Notes under the pieces: model-generated | Told to the model about the DNA's origin: nothing | Seen by the model: the letters and a program-made list of their open reading frames with translations, nothing else | Databases searched by the model: none | Made by a program: the position numbers and the translations under genes | Part shown: positions 18,804 to 24,249 of the stretch, piece after piece | Position numbering within the stretch: the first letter of the stretch is position 1 | Layout: each line of letters begins with the position of its first letter | Virus record (IMG/VR): IMGVR_UViG_3300024262_000234 | Location: 1 to 24,249 of that record | Reading direction: 5' to 3' (one strand) | DNA length: 24,249 nucleotides | Origin: a virus

Positions 18804-21533
18804 TTAAATTATTTTATATTCTATATTATATTTCTGATCAAAATACGGTATATTATCACTACCATCAACCCTCAATATTGAAACTTTTAAACCTCTGTAA
18901 AAACTAACTCTTGGTTGACCAATTGATATATAACCAGCAACATCTTCAGTTAGTAAACTAATTGTTATATTAATACCTACTTTATCAATTAGAACATATG
19001 CCCCACTATAATCAATAACATTACCAAAATCATCTTTGAAAAATAAATTTTGTACATATATTGTGTTACCAGTCTTAAACATATCTTCTGTCATTATTAA
19101 TTCTGTATATCCAGATGAACACATTGATGAACCTGTAAAAACATCAGTACAATTAACATAAATATTTTCATTCATATAATAACTATCTGTAAAATCTGAA
19201 TCATCAGGTGATAATATATTATATTCATCTAAATCTCTTGGTAAATCAATATCAAAAATATTTATTTCTGTTTCATCGTTATTATAATTATACATCATAT
19301 TAACATATAACCTTTGAGCATACATCGCAAATTCAGGTTTAACAACAATATCTAACTTTTGTTTATTTTTTAATTCTCTATCTAATAAAATTGTAACATT
19401 TCCATTTTCTGTATATGAATTATCATTTACTAAATTCAATAACATCTTATTTGAAAATGTCAATGAAATTGGATATGAAATCCCACTATTAGATGAATTA
19501 TAATTATACGCTTCCGTTAAACTCACATTTTCTATTTGATCATATTCCACACCAATAACGTTAAATTGTAATTTTGGGTAAACTCCTGAATAATCAGTGG
19601 ATATTCTTGCGGTATCAGAATCAATAAATTGATTTGTTGCATATAATCTCAATAATTCTTCCATATTATTCATTCTACTTTTCAAACTATCTACATCAGT
19701 TTGTGAATAAATTAAACTCTTCATTTCTCGTAAATCCATATTAATTCTAACAAATTCTTGTATAATATTAATAAAATTCTCATTTACTTTATAAAATTTA
19801 CTCATCATTTCATTATACATATCAAAACCAAACATATTATAAATAGTACTTGGATCATATACCAATGGTTGTACATCATTATCAATATTATAATATAAAT
19901 TCAAATTAAACATATATGATAACCCATCTTGTGACCCATTTGTAACTAGTTTATGATATGGGGATATTAATGTTCCATAATTATCATCATCATTCTCAGG
20001 GTTATTTAAAAATTCAATTCCATATAAATTAACATATGATACTTTTTTAGTTGAATCATTTGGATCAGTTTCCACCAATTCATAATACCATAATATAGCA
20101 TTAAAATCAAAATCATCTGGGGGGTTTCCCTCAATTGATAATGAACTGAATTCATCAAAGTTTTGTGTTTCTAAATTAGGAATATTCATTTTATAATAAT
20201 GATCTTTATCAAAATCCAAAAACACACCATCAATATTATCTGAATTAAAATCTGTTAATTTTTCAATATAATCTTCATCATCTAATCCAGTATTATCAGT
20301 TAACTTAATACCATAATAATCCCCTTGATATCTTTTACTATCCCCATTAGTACATAAATACGTATTGTCATTTGTATCAAATTGACCATAATATGATCCT
20401 GGGTAATCTTGAGGATTTTTACGAATCGGAGAATTTGTAGTATCTTCTGCTCCAACTATTTTGTCTTGTATTTCGTCTGCTAATATAGGAATTTCTAAAT
20501 TAGGCTTATAATTACTATTATCTCTAATCCCATATAATATAGTAGGTGTTCTACCACCTTGATGTGGTATATATGCTGTAATTTCTTGACCAACTCTTGA
20601 CGCTGTTTTTACATTTGAAATTTGGTTTATCTCACCAACATATTCAACTAATTTATGATAATCTAAGTACATATATGTTGTCAATAAATTTCCTTCACCA
20701 CCACCAGTAAAATTAACATCTAACCAAATATAAGTAGAACCAGTATCAAATGTAATTTTACCTACTTCATATGATTGACCAAAAGTAACTGCTACTGTCC
20801 CCCCTGATAATAAATTTTGATCTGATCTATTTCCAGTTAATATGACTTTATCCCCTACTTTTAATTTAGCAATTTCGTTAATTGTAAATTTAGGAGTTCT
20901 ATATAAATTATCTTTACCTTTATAGTCTTCACTTTCTTCATATTTTAAAGTGTATTCATCTGGTTTTACAGTAGGATAATTTATCACATCCCTTTCTTTC
21001 CATAAATACTTTCTAAAATAATCAATATGAGTTATTGTAGAATTATTCGGATTATCAAAATCTGATAAATTTTTATCCCAATCAACTTTATGAACTGCTG
21101 ATTCAAAATCTATTAAATTTAATTTTCTACACCATTTCCAAAATATTAATTCTGTGGGTGTATGCTTAACTTCAATATTATAAAAATCTGTATTACTATT
21201 TATTCTACTTTCATGTAAAGACGTATCATAATTAGCAACATAATTCCTTAAAGATTCTACTAACTGCTCTGATAGTGTTATAGGTGTAGTATAATTCGGA
21301 TCATCTGAATAAAACGCATTAGTACCATCGTTTCTCTTTGGTATAAAATCCATTACACCATCAATAGGGTCAGCTGCACTTTCTTGTCTAGGTATATTTA
21401 ATAACGCAAATTTTGTAAAATTAAGATTATAAAATTCATTATAATTAGCTAAATTTAAATCAAGAGCTGCACTTGGAAATGCATAGAATGATGTCCCCTT
21501 GGCTTTCATTCTCTTATATAATGGTGTTGCCAT
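18804..21533 (-). CDS. Large virion structural protein, probable baseplate wedge component
   Basis: A 909-residue protein, the largest in the window. It starts MATPLYKRMKAKGTSFYAFPSA and continues with many aromatic and Asn/Asp-rich segments, no membrane helix and no enzymatic motif. Region 640-670 is a helical stretch (MNMDLREMKSLIYSQTDVDSL and MEELLRLYATNQ) that could be a coiled coil; the C-terminal 200 residues are beta-rich. Its size and place upstream of the gp6/gp25 genes suggest a T4 gp7-like wedge protein, but sequence similarity was not recognisable, so this is positional inference. The ATG has an AAAAATT leader and an exact T-tract/TATATAATA motif 21 bases upstream. Confidence 0.8.
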   Translation of the reverse strand: MATPLYKRMKAKGTSFYAFPSAALDLNLANYNEFYNLNFTKFALLNIPRQESAADPIDGVMDFIPKRNDGTNAFYSDDPNYTTPITLSEQLVESLRNYVANYDTSLHESRINSNTDFYNIEVKHTPTELIFWKWCRKLNLIDFESAVHKVDWDKNLSDFDNPNNSTITHIDYFRKYLWKERDVINYPTVKPDEYTLKYEESEDYKGKDNLYRTPKFTINEIAKLKVGDKVILTGNRSDQNLLSGGTVAVTFGQSYEVGKITFDTGSTYIWLDVNFTGGGEGNLLTTYMYLDYHKLVEYVGEINQISNVKTASRVGQEITAYIPHQGGRTPTILYGIRDNSNYKPNLEIPILADEIQDKIVGAEDTTNSPIRKNPQDYPGSYYGQFDTNDNTYLCTNGDSKRYQGDYYGIKLTDNTGLDDEDYIEKLTDFNSDNIDGVFLDFDKDHYYKMNIPNLETQNFDEFSSLSIEGNPPDDFDFNAILWYYELVETDPNDSTKKVSYVNLYGIEFLNNPENDDDNYGTLISPYHKLVTNGSQDGLSYMFNLNLYYNIDNDVQPLVYDPSTIYNMFGFDMYNEMMSKFYKVNENFINIIQEFVRINMDLREMKSLIYSQTDVDSLKSRMNNMEELLRLYATNQFIDSDTARISTDYSGVYPKLQFNVIGVEYDQIENVSLTEAYNYNSSNSGISYPISLTFSNKMLLNLVNDNSYTENGNVTILLDRELKNKQKLDIVVKPEFAMYAQRLYVNMMYNYNNDETEINIFDIDLPRDLDEYNILSPDDSDFTDSYYMNENIYVNCTDVFTGSSMCSSGYTELIMTEDMFKTGNTIYVQNLFFKDDFGNVIDYSGAYVLIDKVGINITISLLTEDVAGYISIGQPRVSFYRGLKVSILRVDGSDNIPYFDQKYNIEYKII

Positions 21534-21554
21534 AATTTTTAGATATTAATTTTT

Positions 21555-21570
21555 TATTATATATAAAAAA
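21555..21570 (-). promoter_or_regulatory. Late-type promoter motif at head of the virion operon
   Basis: The minus strand reads TTTTTTATATATAATA, 21 bases before the ATG at 21533 and directly after a terminator. It is identical to 3540-3555. This is the clearest case for promoter function, since it opens a structural operon. Confidence 0.55.
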
Positions 21571-21587
21571 TACAACCCCATAAAATT

Positions 21588-21622
21588 AAAAAAGAGTGAC
21601 AATTTGATTATCACTCTTTTTT
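21588..21622 (-). terminator. Bidirectional intrinsic terminator
   Basis: AAAAAAGAGTGA (21588-21599) pairs with TCACTCTTTTTT (21611-21622) around an 11-nt loop. It separates the 72-residue gene ending at 21628 from the virion operon that starts at 21533. Confidence 0.85.
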
Positions 21623-21627
21623 AATTA

Positions 21628-21846
21628 CTAATTTTCATACCAAAGCCGTCTGTTAAGCTCCCTCCGTATTAAAACTATATCTATTTCGTTATCTAAATTA
21701 TATTTATATAATTCATCATAATCATAGTTATTTACTTTTGCATCATCTATTATAACTTCGTTAATTTCTGATGCTTCTTCATATACTTTTAATAATTTTT
21801 GAAGTTCATTTGTTTCTGTAACTTCATATCTTTCAACTGTTTTCAT
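21628..21846 (-). CDS. Hypothetical small acidic protein
   Basis: This 72-residue protein (MKTVERYEVTETNELQKLL...) is not recognised. It is helical and acidic, with a repeated NYDYDELYKYN/LDNEIDIV pattern and a basic end (RRELNRRLWYEN). Its start overlaps the previous gene by 14 bases. It ends at TAG, 5 bases before a strong terminator. Confidence 0.68.
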   Translation of the reverse strand: MKTVERYEVTETNELQKLLKVYEEASEINEVIIDDAKVNNYDYDELYKYNLDNEIDIVLIRRELNRRLWYEN

Positions 21847-22219
21847 TATTATCTATTTTATTAATCCTATTAATCTTATTAATTCTCTCTTTATTCTTCT
21901 TTAATTTGGTATATTCATCGCTATAATTTAACTCATCTGATTCTTTATTTGCAATAATAAACTCCAAACTTAAAAAATCATCTAATTTTGTAGCTTTAAA
22001 CCCCCCACTTGATGTTGATGTAAATTCTTCAATATCAGTATCATACACATCTTCCAATAATTCTCTTGCTGCATCTTTTAATCTCTCTATTGATGGTGTA
22101 TTAATACTATCATCAAACCATGTCCATCCTAAATTATACATAACAAGTCGTACTCTAGCAAAATCAAAATTATTTATTATATAGTCAATATGTTTTTCTT
22201 TGTTTATTGTAAATTTCAC
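21833..22219 (-). CDS. Hypothetical protein
   Basis: This 128-residue protein is not recognised. The first part (DYIINNFDFARVRLVMYNLGWTWFDD, then IERLKDAARELLEDVYD) is helical with tryptophans and resembles small phage proteins of unknown role; the middle carries SSGGFKATKLDDFLSLEFI, and the C-terminus is a basic helix with INKINRINKID repeats. It follows the FkbM gene by 15 bases. Confidence 0.7.
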   Translation of the reverse strand: MKFTINKEKHIDYIINNFDFARVRLVMYNLGWTWFDDSINTPSIERLKDAARELLEDVYDTDIEEFTSTSSGGFKATKLDDFLSLEFIIANKESDELNYSDEYTKLKKNKERINKINRINKIDNNENS

Positions 22220-22234
22220 AATTTTATATTTTTT

Positions 22235-22984
22235 TTATATATCACCTTTACACACATATAACATTCTAGTATGTTTATCCATTATCCATGTATGAGTATT
22301 AAATCCCAAATTTAAAAATCTTTGTATAAACTTCGTGTATACATCTTCATCATAATTAAAAACTGAACTATGATATTCTAATGAAATACACCTTATTTTA
22401 TTTAAATTTTCATCAGATAAACCTTCAAGTATTTGTAATTCAGAACCTTCTGTGTCAATTTTTAAAAAATCAATATGATCTAAAAAATTTCTAGATATAA
22501 TATCATCTAAATTAATAGTATTTATATAAATACCTTTACGTTCATAGTGACCTGGATGTAATGTATTATTAATTTCACTTTCTATTATTGTATGTCCTCC
22601 ATTTCCTGTCTCAATGTATAATTCTACTTCATCATCACTTTCATTTGTAACTGCAAGACAAAAAACCTCAGCATTTGGATTATTTTTTTTATTTAATGTA
22701 TAATTTTTATAAAATGGCTCAAACGATAATACCCTTGCTGCTCCCATATCAAATGCAATAGAGGTAAAAATACCAATGTTTCCACCACAATCAACAACAA
22801 TATCAAAAGGTTTTATTGTACAGCTTTTTCTAAAATAATCTGTTCTATTATAAATCTCATAATATGTAACTCCCTCTGGGTATTTTATTTTATCTTTAAG
22901 TCCCCAATCTTTTTTTAAAACTTCCGCTTCTTCACGTAAATTTATTATATCTGTTGTACCATGTACATAAAATTCTTCTTTCAT
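22235..22984 (-). CDS. FkbM-family SAM-dependent methyltransferase
   Basis: A 249-residue protein with the FkbM fold. Motif I is VVDCGGNIGIFT (63-74), which binds S-adenosylmethionine. LSFEP (86-90) is the strand ending in the ribose-binding Glu. LKIDTEGSELQILEG (174-188) is the FkbM signature. ISLEYH follows at 200-205. FkbM enzymes O-methylate sugars, including those on glycoproteins and polysaccharides. A glycosyltransferase and fibre-like genes lie directly upstream on the same strand, suggesting modification of a virion or host-surface glycan (inference). Confidence 0.92.
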   Translation of the reverse strand: MKEEFYVHGTTDIINLREEAEVLKKDWGLKDKIKYPEGVTYYEIYNRTDYFRKSCTIKPFDIVVDCGGNIGIFTSIAFDMGAARVLSFEPFYKNYTLNKKNNPNAEVFCLAVTNESDDEVELYIETGNGGHTIIESEINNTLHPGHYERKGIYINTINLDDIISRNFLDHIDFLKIDTEGSELQILEGLSDENLNKIRCISLEYHSSVFNYDEDVYTKFIQRFLNLGFNTHTWIMDKHTRMLYVCKGDI

Positions 22985-23024
22985 ATTATTTAAAATTATT
23001 ATTTATAAATTATAATCTATAACT

Positions 23025-23039
23025 ATCTGATAATCAGAT
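23025..23039 (-). other. Small palindromic hairpin between glycosyltransferase and methyltransferase genes
   Basis: ATCTGA and TCAGAT face each other across TAA, directly at the stop codon of the glycosyltransferase. No U-tract follows, so it is a weak terminator at best; it could be a binding site or an mRNA-stabilising hairpin. Confidence 0.35.
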
Positions 23040-23665
23040 TAGTAATCTGCATTCTGATAATGACAAACAAGATATTCTGGGACATTTTTTAATTTTTTAA
23101 ATTTTAATCCCATACTTGCTAATTTAAACATAAACATGAAATCATGTCCATATCCACTAGTCCATTTTATATCTTTTAAATTTTTATGACTAATAGAACT
23201 TGTTCCAATACTTGCCCATCTTGGTTCTACTATTCTTAGATGTAATCTTTTAAAGGATTTATCAAGTACCATATAATCATTGTAAAATACCCAACTATAT
23301 TCATCTGTATCAAACTGTTCAACAATTATTTGTAAATGATTTGGTCCTAATATATCATCTGAATCTAAATAGGTAACAATTTCACCATCAGCAATTTGTA
23401 ATGCAACATTTCTCATTTCACCTGAATATAAATCTTGTTTTGGAATTTGAATAATTTTTATATTTTTTTCATTTGAAAAATATTTATTATATAATTCAAT
23501 GGTCACTGGGCAACCATCTGAAACAATAATCAATTCTTTATTTCGGTATTTTTGTTTTTTAAAACTATTAACAGCTCTTATAAACTTTTTATCCCTATTA
23601 GTAGCTGAACCAGGATATGGTAAAAGATAAGATGCCATAATGACACTGACTTTAGAATCTATCAT
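23039..23665 (-). CDS. Glycosyltransferase family 2 protein
   Basis: A 208-residue GT-A-fold enzyme: VSVIMASYL (6-14), then ELIIVSDGCP (44-53), GEMRNVALQIADGEIVTYLDSDD (82-104) with the DSD metal/nucleotide-sugar motif, and a W-T-S-G-Y-G-H-D-F acceptor-side segment at about 168. It lacks C-terminal membrane helices, so it is a soluble single-domain transferase that passes a sugar from a nucleotide donor to an unknown acceptor. It lies between an Ig-like/collagen-like pair and an FkbM methyltransferase, a likely glycan-modification set for virion fibres (inference). Confidence 0.92.
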   Translation of the reverse strand: MIDSKVSVIMASYLLPYPGSATNRDKKFIRAVNSFKKQKYRNKELIIVSDGCPVTIELYNKYFSNEKNIKIIQIPKQDLYSGEMRNVALQIADGEIVTYLDSDDILGPNHLQIIVEQFDTDEYSWVFYNDYMVLDKSFKRLHLRIVEPRWASIGTSSISHKNLKDIKWTSGYGHDFMFMFKLASMGLKFKKLKNVPEYLVCHYQNADY

Positions 23666-23723
23666 AAATTATTACTTTATTTTTATAAATATATTCCAAA
23701 ATAAAATAATAGTTTATAAAAAA

Positions 23724-24038
23724 TTAAACAATATTTGTAATTATGCCATTAACAACAGAAACTGTTTTTCCATCTACTGATATAAATACACCAGAATCAC
23801 CTCCACCATCACTACTACAGTTTATAACTTTAACATATACCGCATCATTATTACTAGGTGATATCAAGTTAAATTCATTCTCTATACTTACTAATGTCCC
23901 ATTTAAATACCATTCAAAAGATATATTAGATGCTCCTGTTATTCCAGATACTATTGAAAAATTAACAGTTTGACCAGTTTGAACATAGCATGTATCACCT
24001 GATGATATAGGGTTACTCTCTATTACTATAATTGACAT
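23724..24038 (-). CDS. Ig-like beta-sandwich protein, probable virion decoration
   Basis: A 104-residue protein with the pattern of an Ig/PKD-like domain: a TCYVQTGQTVNFSIV strand pair, GASNISFEWYLNGTLVS with the core Trp, NEFNLISP, then DAVYVKVINCSS. A glycine/aspartate-rich hinge (SDGGGDSG) and a short C-terminal hairpin follow. Two Cys (17 and 74) could form the domain's disulfide. Such domains decorate phage tails and fibres; no family is named with certainty. Confidence 0.7.
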   Translation of the reverse strand: MSIIVIESNPISSGDTCYVQTGQTVNFSIVSGITGASNISFEWYLNGTLVSIENEFNLISPSNNDAVYVKVINCSSDGGGDSGVFISVDGKTVSVVNGIITNIV

Positions 24039-24085
24039 AAATATTATTAATTATTTTTACTTACAAAAATCATTTTTTAAACTTA

Positions 24086-24249
24086 TTATGGATAATAATC
24101 ACAATCCACAGTTCCTTCCATTACACATGAACAATCAAGATCACATTCTAACACACACACATCAACATCTATTACAACTCTAATAACATTTGAATATAAT
24201 GATTGACATGGTGAAATACCATCTATACCATCTATCCCATTCACACCTG
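24086..24249 (-). CDS. Collagen-like, cysteine-rich fibre protein (C-terminal part; 5' end outside)
   Basis: The last 54 residues of a gene that starts beyond the window. It opens with Gly-X-Y triplets (GVNGIDGIDGIS), typical of collagen-like trimeric phage fibres, and ends in a beta strand (NVIRVVIDVDVCVLECD) and a cluster of Cys at irregular spacing up to DCDYYP and TAA. Six Cys fall in the last 36 residues. It is 47 bases upstream of the Ig-like gene. Confidence 0.75.
   Translation of the reverse strand, partial: GVNGIDGIDGISPCQSLYSNVIRVVIDVDVCVLECDLDCSCVMEGTVDCDYYP

Noticed and set aside
23743-23973. Plus-strand frame opposite the Ig-like gene
   Set aside because: Proline/Thr-rich antisense shadow; the minus-strand frame has the domain pattern.
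1-24249. Stop-codon reassignment (alternative genetic code), suggested by the UUA tRNA
   Set aside because: TAA, TAG and TGA all end recognisable proteins at natural lengths here (for example kptA, gp6 and gp25 at TAA, terminase at TAG, zinc-ribbon gene at TGA), so no stop is globally reassigned in this region.
1-24249. CRISPR array, insertion sequence or integrase
   Set aside because: No spaced direct repeats, transposase or recombinase was seen; the only repeats are the two described.

Overview
This window reads as part of a large, very AT-rich, T4-like tailed phage (contractile-tail type) that infects a member of the Bacteroidota. The phage assignment rests on a large terminase, a gp25-like and a gp6/J-like baseplate protein, a very large structural protein, a sliding-clamp-like protein and a phage-type tRNA cluster. 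The host inference rests on start codons preceded by A-rich leaders rather than Shine-Dalgarno sites, on several TANNTTTG boxes (the Bacteroidota -7 element), and on a short histone H1-like (Hc1-type) protein and a Pth2-type remnant of kinds known from that phylum. The standard genetic code holds: TAA dominates, with TAG and TGA also used as ordinary stops.

Layout. (1) 1-790: plus-strand tRNA cluster with Ser(GCT), two GTG (His) tRNAs, Phe(GAA), a Tyr-like tRNA with an enlarged anticodon loop, Ser(GGA), a tRNA-like element and strong hairpins between tRNAs. (2) 811-7444: small accessory genes on both strands, including an ATP-grasp (R2K-type) enzyme, a zinc-ribbon protein, a lone minus-strand tRNA whose anticodon reads UUA (an ochre-suppressor anticodon), and a broken peptidyl-tRNA hydrolase 2 gene. 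(3) 7477-11411: a leftward block with RNA 2'-phosphotransferase (KptA), a DUF7448-type protein, two membrane proteins, a DEDDh exonuclease and a 59-residue histone H1-like protein. (4) 11493-12723: sliding-clamp-like protein divergent from a small protein with a T4-like capsid-targeting N-terminus. (5) 12749-21533: leftward late module with terminase large subunit, gp25, gp6/J, an unknown protein and a 909-residue structural protein, with one small gene on the opposite strand. (6) 21628-24249: two small proteins, an FkbM methyltransferase, a family 2 glycosyltransferase, an Ig-like protein and the C-terminus of a collagen-like, cysteine-rich fibre protein.

The most striking item is the terminase. 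Its gene is in two pieces and the break falls inside an intein inserted in the Walker A motif. The N-terminal half ends ...RQTGK followed by Cys and an intein N-part; the C-terminal half starts with the rest of the intein, ends in Ser-His-Asn, and continues with the Thr that completes the Walker A. This is an atypically split intein: block A is on one polypeptide and blocks B, F and G are on the other. A working packaging motor would need protein trans-splicing.

Two promoter-like signals recur. A T-tract plus TATATAATA motif precedes structural and accessory genes (late-like). TANNTTTG boxes precede the clamp, the UUA tRNA and several small genes (host-sigma-like). RNA maintenance is a common theme: tRNAs, KptA, the Pth2 remnant and an exonuclease that may act on RNA.
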